A stretch of 64,000 nucleotides of DNA from NCBI GenBank assembly GCA_019054805.1, contig JAHQIY010000016.1, positions 682,001 to 746,000 of the forward strand, written 5' to 3'. Source of the stretch: Brachionus manjavacas (Eukaryota > Rotifera > Eurotatoria > Ploima > Brachionidae). Numbering within the stretch: the first letter of the stretch is position 1; every line of letters begins with the position of its first letter. The notes beneath the pieces were generated by a model. The model did no database searches and was not told the origin of the DNA. It worked only from the letters and a program-made list of their open reading frames with translations. This document shows, one piece after another, positions 22,832-35,993 of this stretch. The position numbers were made by a program, and so were the translations under genes.

Positions 22832-25736
22832 TTACAAAAAAAACCAAATCTAAAAATTTTTCCAAAAAAATAAAGCTCTTTTTTGGGCTTTTTTGTCCAA
22901 GCCGCACTCGCCTAGATGCACTCACAGACTTAGCTAAAATATTTGCCTACAATACTTGCTACTCCACTTTATCGATTGACTATCTTTGGATAAATTATTC
23001 GCAACAACTATCGCAAGGCATTTGATGAGAAATACACAGAGAAAAATAGAGAAAATATGCTCAAACAGGGTTAAGTATATCATATATTTATAATATATAT
23101 ATATTTTTATATTTATATGGATGTGTGTGTATGCATGCAGCTAGATGCACATACGCATACAATTGGAAATAATAGAGAAATTTTAATTTTAGGTTCTGTG
23201 TTCTATAGAACAAAAAATAAGCAAAAAAAAAAGCAAAAATAAATTTTTATTTCAAGCTCGTTTTATGCTAATAGCATTGAAACAAAATAAATAAATGATC
23301 ATTTTTAGCTTAGCTTTTTTGTCGAGTTTTGCTTTGTTTATTTTAATTAATGCAAACAAAATAAATTTAATGAGTCGACTTGATATTTGTCTTCAAGGTT
23401 TCCCTAGTAACAATTCATTGTCTCTTTCTTAAGAGCCTGAAAAAAACAATCACATACAAATTTTTTTATGAATTGATAAAGTATGAGTGCAAGTTTTAAG
23501 CAGCAATATCAAAAAAAAAAGATAATTTGAGAAAAATGGCTTTGAAAGACTTTTTTAATCGGTGAAAAAAATTAAGAATTAGCTCCTTCGAGAAACTTGC
23601 TGAGAAGTCCTACTGGGAGAACTTCTATGGTAGCTGATTACACCATCACTTACGAACTTAACCAAGAATCGGGACAAAAGTAATGTTATACAGAAATACC
23701 ATAATAAATGAACATTCATAAGACTTCCAAGAAAAAAAATAAAAAATTTAAATTTAAATAAAAAATTAGTCCATAATTAATTCATAATTTAATTCAGTCC
23801 AAATCACTAATTTCCTAGATCAGTTCAAAGAATTTAAAATGTTCAAAATTTAATTATCTTTCTTTTGTCTCTTTTCTGCTTTTTACTAGTTCAATAATCT
23901 AGTGGTACGATCCCTGGAAGGCTGCCATGATGAAGTATTAATGTCGCTTTATCATTCAGAGCTCTTTTTTATATGCTTAGAAATTAGTCTAAGAAAATTT
24001 TATTTTTTTATATCATTTTTAAACAACAACAAAAATAGGAGATAATTTTAAAAAAATGGGCTAAAGGCTTTTAAAGATAACACGCGTAGCTATGATACAG
24101 ACTTTTTTAATTTTTAAAAAAATTATTCTTAAATTTGAATCAGTTATGCTAATTGAGGAAAAAATAAGAGTCCCTTTGAACACATCTGTATTTAAATAAT
24201 GATCTATGTTGTTTCGCCCAGGTAAAACGACAAAAAATTTGGCAAAATTTCAGCTCTTGTCCGCTTGTCCACCCTTTCTAAATTGATTCTAAATAAAGTG
24301 TTTATTTTCAATTTGACACTGGGATGAAAAAGAAAAAAATCAAAACATCATAAATTTCTTATCTGACATTTAACGGTAAATGAAGATGAAAAATTCAATC
24401 TTTTCTTGAAAATAATTCAAATTTAAATTCCATTATTTAGATAAAAAATTTATGCTTGACCTAAAGTTGGCCAAAATTGACGTTTTTAAAACTAGATTAG
24501 CTTTTAAATGACGAATATAATTCAGCTCGAGATGAGAAAAAAGAATATACGAATCTATTTAAATAAAAAACATATTTTCCATGCACCTACATAAATTGAG
24601 TCTCAGAAAAAAAGAGCTCACCTTTTTCCATTTTATTTCGTTTTTTTTTGTCAGGGCAAAAATATTATCCGTTTGAAAAGCTTTCAAAAAAACTCGACTA
24701 AAAATACAATTTACTAGAAAAGAAAAAAAAAACAACATAAATTGTATCTGAATATTATTTTAATTTTTTGTCACTTTAAAGTATGGCGAATTGTTAGGGA
24801 ATCTATTATTAAACACAATAAAGTATGTTTGTAACTAAATAAAGCTTAATATTTTATTCAATTTTTTTCATATTTTTTTAGACAACTTGATTTTTTGCTA
24901 ATAAACAATGTTCAAGAGGTAATTACTTTTTTAATCTACGTCAGCAAAAAAAATGGAGTTTTTCAGAAAATATTTGCCAAAGTAAAGTGTGACTACAGCC
25001 ACAAAGCCTGTTGGCAATGCTCAAACTAAACGCTTCAGTTGCTTTAAAAAAGCAGATAAAATACCTTTGCTATCTGATCATCTAAAAAATGAATTAAATT
25101 TTACTAGAAAATTCTTTATTGTTAGAAGAGACATATAAATTCTGAGCCATTTTGTTGCCAAAAAATATGCTCAAAATAAAATAAAATAAAGGGTCTAATA
25201 TTCAAAGGTCTATTTAATCGAATCGAGTCTGTAGACAAAGTTTTAGGAACACAATTATATTAATGTAAAAAACAAAGCTATAAGCTTATTAAAAAAATTC
25301 GATTTTAGGATACTCAAAAGTGTTGAAGTGAATTTGTTTATTTTGAGTCGAATTTCTTAGAAAACGAGCCAAATTATCGCATAAAATTGCTTTTTTTTAT
25401 TTTTTTTAAATGGTTACCTAGGATTCAATGTAAAAATTTTAATTTTTTAGATTTTGTAAGAAAAAATGTGAATAAAAATTCGAAAGGTATTTGATTTGCA
25501 CGCTGAAATTGTGAATCAAAATAATCTTGCACAATCTATTAGAAATTATAGTACTTGAGTATATGCAGAGCCTTGTGAATTAGCAATGGCGCTTTTGATA
25601 GAAAGTTCTAAGAATAATTACTTAAAAACTAAGTTATCTAAAAATTTTATTTATTTAGATTGGTTTAGTGTAAAATTTCGACTTCGACTGTTGGTCAAGT
25701 TGTCTTTTTATAGAGCTAACTCCACAAACACACACA
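22832..25736. other. Intergenic gap with a LINE 3' relic
   Basis: This lies between casein kinase 1 and the SERF gene. A TA-rich run lies at 23085-23105. At about 23595-23650 a diverged copy of the LINE 3' end (compare 46430-46475) is recognisable by CTTGCTGAGAAG and ACTTCTATGGTAG. The rest is A/T-rich, with no supported gene. Confidence 0.5.
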
Positions 25737-25931
25737 ATGACTAGAGGTAATCAGCGTGAATTGGCCCGAGAGAAAAATCTCAAAAATCACAAAAGCACCA
25801 AACAGTCAGAAACTGACGCCAACAAGGGTCTTTCTTTGGAAGAGAGAAAGTTACGCGATGCGGAACGAATGAAGTTGAAACAAAAGCTAGCTGAGGAAAA
25901 GAAGGCAACTGCGGTTGCAGATAAAAAATAG
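25737..25931 (+). CDS. SERF: SERF/4F5-family small EDRK-rich protein
   Basis: A single exon codes for 64 residues. The first residues, MTRGNQRELAREKNLK, are the family signature (MTRGNQREzAR in SERF1/SERF2). The remainder is a highly charged, Lys/Glu-rich helix (LSLEERKLRDAERMKLKQK) ending in Lys. SERF proteins modify amyloid aggregation and may act with nucleic acids. The length is normal for the family (about 60 residues). The start is fixed by the conserved N-terminus. Confidence 0.92.
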   Translation: MTRGNQRELAREKNLKNHKSTKQSETDANKGLSLEERKLRDAERMKLKQKLAEEKKATAVADKK

Positions 25932-27953
25932 ATAATTTATGTTCTTTAAATTTTGGAAACTTAAAAAAAATTTGCTTAATTAATAAAAATTCGAAATAAA
26001 ATTCTTCAAAATTTTTTTATTTTGTTTATTTTATCTTAATTCTAAGCCAAATTTTCCATTTGAGAAATGTGCTTCAAATTAATTTCGTAGGAATTTTTAT
26101 TCAAGCCAAAATGAATAGAAAAAACTGCTTCTATATTTGTTCAAATGCAGCTTGAGGCTAAAAATTTAATTTTTTTCATACCAAGTGTTTAACAAATTAC
26201 TCAATTTATTTCAATAATTTTCTGACACAGTTTTTTGATAAAATATTCAAATTCAATAAATTACTGCTAATTCATAATTTTTCATTTTATTTCAAAAAAT
26301 CGTGCTCCAAAAAGCCCTCTTAATAAGTCTCTAGATATTTTTCAATAGAGTCATGTTACTTGAAAACCACTTGAATATTAAATTACCTTTCTGAACCGAA
26401 ACAAAAAAACTTCTTCAAATATCAACTTGATATCCTATGACTACTTAATGAAAAAATTACCACTCATCAGAGCAATAACCGGCTCTTTGACCTAAATAAC
26501 TCCTATCAATGAATAAAATTAAATTAAATTTTAATCAATTAAACAAAATTTAATTAAAAATTGTCTAGCGAAAAATATAAAAAACTTAACCCCGCTTGTC
26601 AAAAAGATAAAACCTTTATCTTTAATTAACTAAGCTAAAATCAATTTAAGAGTATTCTTTATCTGATTATGATCTTGCATATATAGAAAAACTAATCTAA
26701 AATTTTATAATAAACTTCTATTAATTTTCATAATATGCCATTATAATAATAATTAAAACAAAAATAATACCGAACACAATTTTGCTCTCTGTAGCAGAAG
26801 AACTGGATAAAAAAATTTTTTGTTTATATAAGGATTCTTTTTTTTTAAACTAAAAAAAATCCTTAAAAAAATAACCCGAATTGCACTATATAGTACAAAT
26901 AAAAACATAATTATTCTCTTTTTTGTTGAGTAAAAAATGCCTTCAAACTATCTTTAGTTACACAATGTAGATTAAAAATAATTTTGCTCTCGATACCATC
27001 AAATTTCAATCGAGCAGGAATTCATTAAATTTTTGAATGCACAAAATATTAAAAGGACAGATGCCAATTGAATAAAAAATTATTTTTAGAAGAACATTTA
27101 TTTTAAAATATTTTCAGTATTTAAAAAAAATAACAAAAAATTATTTACGAATTTTTAAATGGCTGTTTATGTGTGCGCTTTGTTTAAAATGTTTTTATCA
27201 ACTAAAATTTAAAGCTAAACAAAATATAAAATAAACAAACAAAAATAAGGTTAGAAAAAGAAAATAATAAGCCAAGTTTTATTGTTTTTAAACATCACAA
27301 ATTTTAAAAATTTATGTCATTCACCAAAAAATAATAAATAAATATTGAAGAAAAAAAAAGAAGAAGAAAATATTGGGCAACATCGAGGAAACACGCTACC
27401 ATCCCCGATCTGCCAGGCCACATTAACCACTCTAATGTCCTAAAAGTCAAAATTGGTGGAACACCGTCGTTTCCGGTCAAATATACGGCTAACAAACAAT
27501 ATTTAAATAAATATTTTTATTCGATAAAAATTTTAATTTAAAAGAGAACAAAAAAGAAAAAAGAAAAAGTAATGTGATTCAAACAAGTCGAAATAAAATA
27601 ACACTTATTAGCTTACTTGTTAAGCAACCTCAGGCTCATTTAGACGAGAACCATGAGAGAGAAAAAAAATCCCCAATTTACCACAAAAATGGAAATTTTG
27701 GTCATAAACTGCAAAAAGCTTGCAATTCTTTTCCTCTGGCACAAATAAATACTGAACAAAAAATCATCAATTTTTGTCGCCTGGTCTACTTCCCTATCTA
27801 TAAGACTTGACTGCGTCATTTTCAATGCTAGAATTCAATGCAGTCAATGGAATAGAAATAAAAAAAAACAAAAAAAAAAACAAAAAATATAAACATTTAC
27901 AAAAATAAAACCCCATTAAGATAGGAAACAAAGTTAGTTAGAATTTTATCAGT
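25932..27953. other. Intergenic gap
   Basis: The stretch is A/T-rich. One island of ordinary composition at about 27370-27490 contains TGCCAGGCCACATTAACC and is open in one frame on each strand, with no recognisable product. I saw no tRNA or other RNA gene. Confidence 0.45.
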
Positions 27954-30900
27954 TTAAGAAGAGCTTAGCTTTATTACGGCTTGATTTAGTGAATTGTAAT
28001 TGGGACTGTTGTTGATGACGCGAAATCTAGTGGGCACCTTGGCCACATTCGGCGCAGAGTTAATCACCCGAATGTTGTTCATTTGCTTGGGTATTTCGGC
28101 ACTCTGACTATTGCCCAAATTAAGTATGATCACTTGTCCGTCCTCATTTGTCTGGTTTACCACGAAATAGTCGCTTTGTGGTGCCGTCTGATTTGTCTGC
28201 CCAGGCATCTTGGAGATGATGGTGGAGCCTTTGGCTATAGTCGGCATCTTTCCAATAAATGGTCTCACTTTGGTCAGTTCAACAGTGGTGCCAGTTTTGC
28301 TGCGCGCAATCGAGCTATTCGAGCTTGCTTGACCATTTAGCTCGTCTTCATCGGGCAGCTTTCTTTTCAGATTGGGCGCCGCTTCCTCGTAAATTATTTG
28401 TCTTATTGACTGCTTGGGCTCTTCGGCCTGGTCGTCGGCTTTTAGAGAAGCGGTGGCCGCAGCCGCAGCTGTTGCCACGGCAACCACAGCCACCGACGAG
28501 CTTGTTGACTGAGATCGACTTAGGCCTGTGGCCACCGGCGCCGTCGAGCATGCGGCCGAGTTGGTCAACTGATCTTTGGTGATTATTGGCGACCAAATGC
28601 CAAAAACAACCGTGAAAAACAGGACCAACACAAGTAGCAATGTGCCAAATTGATTTGAGTTTGTTTGAGATTGATTGAGGTCAGTTATTGTCTGACTGAA
28701 CGTTTGAAGAGACTGGCTGGACGTGTCCGTATTGGACAAGTTGCACTTCATTTTTTCCAGTTGTAAAAGCAAATTTTTGTTGTTCAACTCCAAGGCGTCC
28801 AGCCGCTTTTTGAGCTCCAAATTTTCATTTATGTAATTTTCCATTTTGCGCTCCAGCGAGTCCACGTACTCCTTTTTCTTGCGTCTACTCTCTTGGGCCG
28901 ATATTTTGTTTTTGATTTTGCGCCGGATTTTTTTCAGGATTTTCTCCTCGCTCTTGGTCAAAGGCAATTGTGTGGGCACTTGGTGTCCCTCTTGGACCAG
29001 AGTGCGTTTTTCTTCTTCGGTGAGCAAAATGGGCCCGGACGACGGCAATTTCTAAACGCGCAAAAGTTAAATTTAGCAAAATGGGAGAAAACATTTCCGC
29101 CATTGTCAATTGTGCCACAAAGAGCAAAAATTTCAAATTCAATTAGCTTTTTTAGTTTTAGCATTTGTCCTCTTTCTCTGAGTTTGTCCTAGAGTTGGAA
29201 GACAAATTTTTGCTCATTTTGAAGCTCTTGAGGCAAAGATTAAAAAAATTTACTTTTTTTTATTTTTAAAGTTTGCCTTAGACCTTAAAAATGCTCCTAA
29301 AAGGGTTAGTACCATTGTAAAAGATCAATGGCAACCTTTAAATCAAAGAGCTGTACTTTTTTTTAATCTTTGCCTCAAGAGCTTCTAAATGAGCTTTAAT
29401 TTGTCTTCCAACTCTAGGACCAACTCCTTTAACATCTGCAAAATTCTGCAATTTGATGATTTTCTCAAATAGCTGTTTGCAGAGTTTTTGCAGAAATTTA
29501 GTTTGCTCAATTTAGTTTGAGCTAAAAAAGCAACTTCAATTTAAAATATTTTTTTTGTAAAATTCACATTGGCGCAAGTTTGCATGGTAGACTTACACTA
29601 AGACTGACAAAAAAAGGCCAGCAGTCGTCGTCCAAATTGTTCAGGCTTGACTTTGAGCTTGCCGTGCTCGACTTGCACCTGCTGGATGACTTCGAGTGAA
29701 ACGACTGACTTTTTGTCTGCTTCAAAAATGAACTCTTCGAAGAGTTCTTTGACTTGGTGGCATTAGCGCTGCTCTGCGCCTCGCTCTTGCACACAGATTG
29801 ACATGACTGATTGCTTTCGCTGTCCGAGCCGAAAGAACTGGGCGGACTGGGCGGCAAAAGTGCACTTTTGTTCTTGCTCTTGTCCATGCCGATTAGATCG
29901 GATGGCTTGGCCGAACTTTGAGCGTGCTGAATGTGATAAATTTGACCGGGTGTCTTTTGTTCAATGGGGTTTTGGGCTGGCGATGACAGAGCCGAGCTGG
30001 ACGCCGAACTAGGCGAACAAGACACCGTCTCCAAGTCGTACTTGACTGCTTGGTGGTCGAGGCCAACGCTGAGCATGCTGGAGCTCGACAAACCGACTGG
30101 TTCTTGCAGGAGGCAAGGAACAAAGTCAAATGACTGCGCGTGGTCCTCGGGCGAAACGGAAACAGACGAGTTGTAGTCGAAATTTTCCTCTTGGAAGTGG
30201 CTCTTCAAATTGGTCTCTAGGCTGTTTATCAGGTCGTTGGGGCATATGGACGAAAAGCAGCAGTCCATGTCCAAATTTTCTTCTTTGATGTCGTCCTTGA
30301 TTGAGGCAGTTAGGTTTTCGTCTGAGAAAAAATTGTAGCCATTCCACATGTCCATGTCGTTTGGCGACAATGTATCTATCAAAGCTGACGGGTCCATGTA
30401 GGGTTTAAACTGAAAAAAAAATTTTTTTTTAAATAAAAAATAATCAGCTTTATTAATTTTAATAGTTCAAGAGAAAGAAAAGAGAGAGAGAGAGATAAGA
30501 AATAGTAGAGTTTATGGCCGAGTGTGTAAAACAAGTGATTAAGGGCTACGGCGAGCTAGATTTCATTTATTATTATTAGCTGATATGAAAAAAGAGGTTA
30601 GAGCGAAGAAAACGTGCATGGGATATTCGAAACGAGAGATGGTCATCTATGTTTGTCCAAGGCAAATACGGAAATTTGGACTTAAACTAAATATTTTAGT
30701 ACATAAAATAAATTTTTTCTTTCTTTTTTTTTGTTGTTTATTCAAAGATTAACCTGGGCCTTAAATATTAGTAATTTTTGTTGTTGTTGTTGACCGGGCC
30801 TCATTCATTAGACTAATAAAAATTCCGTTCTAGTTTTTCTTTTGAACAAATGAGAAATCAATCAAATTTATGTTATCTTATCTTTTAGTTGTGATGCTCG

Positions 30901-31267
30901 ATTAGTGTTCCGTTTAAAGACAAACAAAAGCCAAGACCTCTGACTATCACATGATATTTTGAAAAAGGTTGATAAAAAACACCACTATCAGCGAGTGTGA
31001 GCGCGTCTAATTGTTCGCAAACTATTAAGCAAATTCAATTAGAATGGAAAAAGTAATTAAATTTTTGTTGATTAAAAATAGAAAATAATAATTTGCAAAT
31101 CTAATTTAAAACGTAAATTTGTGCCAAATTGGCGGGATATTTGCAAACATTTGCGGCTGTACTAATTGACCTAGAGAAACTATTTGGCCTAGCGGCATGA
31201 AGCCCTCGAAAAAAGCCAAAAAAGTTCTACTCACGTCCAAATCTTCGAAATCAGTGAAACCGGGCAT
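27954..31267 (-). CDS. CREB3L: CrebA/CREB3L membrane-bound bZIP transcription factor
   Basis: Three exons (31267-31235, 30409-29597, 29051-27954), all joined in phase 0, give 647 residues. The family sits in the ER membrane until cut by site-1/site-2 proteases; the freed N-terminal half then switches on secretory-pathway genes. The N-terminal half is acidic and Ser-rich, with the family motif [14 protein letters not shown].  After [16 protein letters not shown] and [13 protein letters not shown] come the basic region ([16 protein letters not shown], about 327-342) and a leucine zipper to about 383. A membrane segment lies at about 417-435 ([17 protein letters not shown]). The lumenal tail has IIYEE, as in CREB3L2. 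A clear site-1 RxxL site just after the membrane is not obvious. Exon 1 codes for only [11 protein letters not shown]. Confidence 0.92.
29183..29426. repeat. Foldback element in CREB3L intron 2
   Basis: Arms of about 70 bases at 29183-29254 and 29353-29426 are reverse complements with few mismatches (for example CCTAGAGTTGGAAGACAAAT against ATTTGTCTTCCAACTCTAGG). They are separated by about 98 bases. Part of the element (AGAGCTGTA..., GAGCATTTTTAAGG and its complement) also occurs at 40500-40690, so it is a dispersed family. Confidence 0.8.
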
Positions 31268-34200
31268 TCTTAAACACACTTGATTCAAGACAATTTTCTC
31301 AAAAATTCATAAGGTTGTACTCGGTTGAATAAAAATTTTGGATCAAATTTTTTACACAATTTTAAATTATTTTCTTTTCGCTAAAGCAAATATTTGCTTT
31401 ATCTAATCTAAAATTGAACAAATTTAAATTAAAAAAAAGGCCTTTTTTATTTCAAATAAAATTCTTTTGGTTTTTATTCTCCGAGGCCAATTACTGGACA
31501 CTCGGATCAGAGAGCAACAGAACATTTTCTCATTAAGCCATCTGTCCCAAAGCCGAGTCTAAAACAGCACCAGATTTAATACAAGTGCTCTCTCTCTCTC
31601 TTTCTCTCTGATTCCAAACTAAACTAGTCTGAAAAAATAATTCAAAGAAAAAAATTATAATTATTTCATAAATGCATGCAATGTACAGCACTCAAAGCTC
31701 GATTCATCTACTAGTCAAGGCTCTTGTTGAATGATGGCTCGTGCAAGTCATAATTTAAAGCGTATGCCAACATAATCTAAGCCATTTATCTTCATTCATT
31801 AGCCAATCTTTCCAATTAGAACTTTGATTCTGAACACGTAAGTCTTAGCGCTGTACTTGAGCTAGTATTCTCTCTTATCGCAAATATTTCAGATAGATAA
31901 AATTCAAGTGAATATTTTAGAATAATTTCTAGATTTTTATTTATAACCTAGACATGATAATCTTACATGAATGCCCTGCAGCCACGGATTTGTCTTGTTA
32001 GCTAAGTTAATTTGAACCAACGCTCCATATGAGAACACACTATGCTCCAATTAATCCAAATTAGATGCTATTCGGCATCGCACTCTAACAATTTATCCGG
32101 ACAATGGCCGAAATCGGTCAAGCACATTGTCCTAGCCTTGCGCTTCTTTTCTTTTTCAAATAACCTTAGAGAAAAAAATCCTACTAAATCTTGGAGAAGA
32201 GAAGATTCGAACGTGTGACATAATTTAACAATAATTTCATACCTTTAACAATGGCAACAATACAAAAAAGTAAAATATCGAAACCTAATAGTGTATTTTA
32301 AAACATGATTGTTGTTCTGTGCTAATTCTCATTTAAATTTTAGATTGACTCAATCTATTTCAAGGTGCTTCAATTTTCAACAAAAAAATGGAAAAAATGA
32401 TTTTAAAACTAACATAAAATTATATAATTTTTCATAATTGCTATTTAATTAAGTCATGAATTTCAAATTATTGTCGCTACCAAAAGCAACAATTTCCATT
32501 GAAGAAAAAAAACCTGTAATTGCTACCACAGCCGGCACACACTTTCAAAGTGAAAAAAATTTTTTTTTTTTTTTTTCTATGACAAAAATCTAGTTAAATC
32601 ATTTGAGTTGTTATAATCTGGGCTGAATGCTTCCCTTTGCAATTAAATTGAAATTTTTGTTCGAAAATTATTTGAGAAAGTTTTTCTAAAATAACTATTT
32701 TAAAATCTAGCTATATTAAAATTTTAAAATGATTTGCCTTAGGCCAATTAATTCAAAACTGGTTTTTAAAACTAAAAACAAAAGACAAAAGTCATTAGGT
32801 TCACCTGATTGTCTGCTAGAAGCTATCACGTGATTTCCAATTGAGAAATTCAATACTGCCACAGTTTATAAGGAATCGTACCATACAAATTTCAAATTGT
32901 TATTCTTTATATTCTATTTATTGACAAATAAATTAATACCCAAAGATAGCTAGAAAAACGAAATCAAATTTAGAAAAAAAAAAGAAACTTAATACTCTCT
33001 AAAATATCTACTTTTTATTTTAACTTTTATCATGAAGCAGAGTGTGTAGAATAATAGCTTTTTGATAATCGTTTTGATTCCGAAAATAAGAGAAGTGTAC
33101 TTTTTTCGGCTTGTTGTTATAGAAATAATTTATTTTTTAAATATTTTTGATCATCAAGTTGTAACAAAAAAAAAGGAACTTTGAAATTGTCATTGAAGCT
33201 TAAAATTTTTGTAACAATTAATAAAAATTAAATGCAATCTAATATCTTTGGGAAATATTTTTGATCCATAGCTTATGGTGAGTGTTTAGCATAAATTATC
33301 CAACACTCTATGAACCGAGCTGAGAATCCACTCAAAGGTTTCTTGTTCAGAATGAGCTAAGACTAGACAATGCATTTGGAATGGTACCCAAGGCAACAAT
33401 TTTGTTTAGAGCTTTTTTTAAAAATCATGGAATCTTATTTAAAAAATTCTATTCAAATAACTCTTTATTTTTGAGAATTCGCTATTGGCAATAATTGAGC
33501 CAACTTTTGTCACAAAAATCTCCAAGGTAAGTCATAGCTGAAACTAGAAATAAAGCTGTTTATGATTATTAGTCAATAAATTGACGTAAGCGCTTGAAAA
33601 ATATATTTTTTGTTAGCTGAGACAAAATGAATTTTGTTTAAAGATTGATGAAAATATAAAATTAGGACACCTACACATGGATAAATTCATAATGAGAAAA
33701 AATTTCATTCCTTTTTCTGATGTCGCCTCAGAACATTTGCCTTAAAATCGATTTCGTTTTTTTGATTATCATAAAAAATTTGAGAGTCGCGCACCAAGCT
33801 TATAGGAAATTAAATTTAAATTTTTTTTGTTTTTTGAGTGAACACAAATTCTTGCGTCATATGTAAACACTATTTTTTATCTTTTCAAACCTACCTATTA
33901 AATTACAACAAATACTTTCACTTGTATTTTATCTTCTTTAGATGAGAAATAAAAATATGGAAAAATGCATTACTATAATTGGGTGCGCTCTCTTTAATCA
34001 AAAATATATATCAACATAAAACAAAAAAAAATAAAGAAAAAAATTAAATTAAAATCATAAAATAAAATTTCTTATAATCTCAAGCAAAAAATTTGATACT
34101 TTACTTGTTATTCTATGCAGAGTCAACTTTATTTCTTTTATTTTTTAAATTAATTTATAATTCACTATTCAAAAAACAAATATTGAGCTGAACAAAAAAT

Positions 34201-35993
34201 CGATTCTTTATCCTTGGAGATTGAAGCCATTAAATGTTTCCTGAGCTAAAACTTTTTTGTTTATTAAATCAAATTAATATATCGTGTTGTATGTGTCGAG
34301 TGTAAATGAATCCTAAATTCCAATTTTGATTAAGACATTAACTTAAATGGCCCTAGTAAATCGTACCTGTTTTGAATCAAAGTAAAATTCGATAAAAAAG
34401 GAAAGTACCACAAAAAGTTGTACTCATTTGTCACTAGTTTAAATTTTTAATCGTTTTTTTAAGCACTTTTACTCAAAATATATAAAAAATTGTTCTTTTA
34501 TTTTGTTAATTGAAAATAGCTCTAAAATAGACAAGAAAATAATTAGAATATGTGAAAAAATTTTCGTTTAAAAAAAATAAAAAAATGCGAACTCTTAGAA
34601 AAGTCATTCAGATTTTGTTTATTTATTTTTTATTGAAAAACCTATTTTTTCCATTTGAAAAAATAAGGAAACTTTTTGAAGTATCGAAAAAGTGTGCTTT
34701 TAAATATTTAGCGTGACTTAATAATTTTCCAAGAAAAACTTTGCTTTTCTAATAGTCAAAAGCGGAAATTAGTTTCGGGCCTAACTACGCTAAATTATTA
34801 TTTTGTTTCCAACTTTAAGAAAAAATATTTTTCAAACCTTTTTAAATGATCAATTAAAAATACTAATTAAATGAAATGCTTGATATATTCTTGGCATCAC
34901 TATAGTTTAAATTTTTTTTCAAAATGGAAGTATTCAAATTAATTTCTATTAGATAAATTTTATTTTTCTAAATTTAAATATTGGGCTTCTAGTAATCATC
35001 AATGTTATGCCTGACTTCGTTTCTCATCTAAAATATTCAAATTTATCTAATGTTTAAGTGACTAAGATTTAAATAATTTATGATTTTCTATTCATATTAG
35101 AAAATCGATTATACTGAATAAAAGACTTGATTTTCCTGAATCATCTTTCCATCTAGGCTATGCAATTACTTTCATTTATTTTCTACTAAGAAACCTAATT
35201 CATTAATTGTCTATTTTACTTTTTTTAAGCATCAGCAGAATTTACGAAACACAAATACCTCAGCATCGATACACCTTATATGTTTTGAAGCCATTAGATT
35301 TTATTTGGATTTTAAAAAAATAAAATCTTCTTATATTTTTGAAAAAAATTTAGAAAAAAAAATTGCCGATTCTTGTTTTAGACATCTATTTCAATAGCAA
35401 ATTTTCACTGTCATTAGTGTAAAAATATTTTTCTATTCATTTATTCAAGAAAAATATTTTAATAAACGTTTTACCTTCAAAAAAATAACCAAATAAAAAT
35501 CCTTGTATTTAATTTTTAAATCAGTTTAAAATTTGAAAGCAAATTTTCGGAGATCCACTGTTAAATCATCTGTTCGAATAGGTAACATAAATTTAAATAA
35601 ACGAAAAAATTCTTAAAAATTTAATTATCTTTCTATAAAATATGTTCAGAGAAAAAAAAACTATTTATATTGCTTTATATATTGATTGTCTAATGTATTT
35701 AAAAAATATTAATTTAAATTATTCTGATTAGGAAATCATTTTTAAATAATGTAAATTTCTCATTAATTTCGTTCATGCTACATTTAAATTTATCATAAAA
35801 TAAAAAATTAAATCTTTGAAAAAAAAATTTATTTTTAAAACCAGAATTTATTCATTCATTTTTATTCAAATTGACTGCCTATTAGGTCTAATCGGGTTCA
35901 CTTTTTCTAAATATTTTTTGATTCTTTGCTCACGATTTCTTAAAAATATAAAAATATAAATAAAAAGATACTTAAATTTTTTGTGAATTCAAG
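31268..35993. other. Long upstream region of CREB3L, gene-poor
   Basis: This is the 5' side of CREB3L. A CT-repeat tract lies at about 31588-31615. Apart from the candidate exon at 32068-32164, I see only A/T-rich DNA with no supported gene. Confidence 0.45.
32068..32164 (-). CDS. Candidate Cys-containing terminal exon
   Basis: A very good acceptor (GGATTTTTTTCTCTAAG) opens 31 codons before a stop: LFEKEKKRKART, then MCLTDFGHCPDKLLECDAE. The three Cys are evenly spaced (C-x6-C-x6-C) and follow a basic stretch, as in a processed secreted peptide. No upstream exon was found. It may be a real small gene or chance. Confidence 0.25.

Noticed and set aside
22163-22925. Several open frames opposite or beside the casein kinase exon
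   Set aside because: Shadows of the GC-rich kinase exon in other frames.
27370-27490. Possible 5S rRNA gene or pseudogene
   Set aside because: A few short strings look like 5S boxes, but their order and spacing are wrong and the long stem does not form.
28083-29192. Open frames opposite the CREB3L last exon
   Set aside because: Shadow frames; the bZIP and membrane segments are on the minus strand.
32170-32215. tRNA B-box-like GTTCGAATC on the minus strand
   Set aside because: No A box or cloverleaf arms at the right distance.
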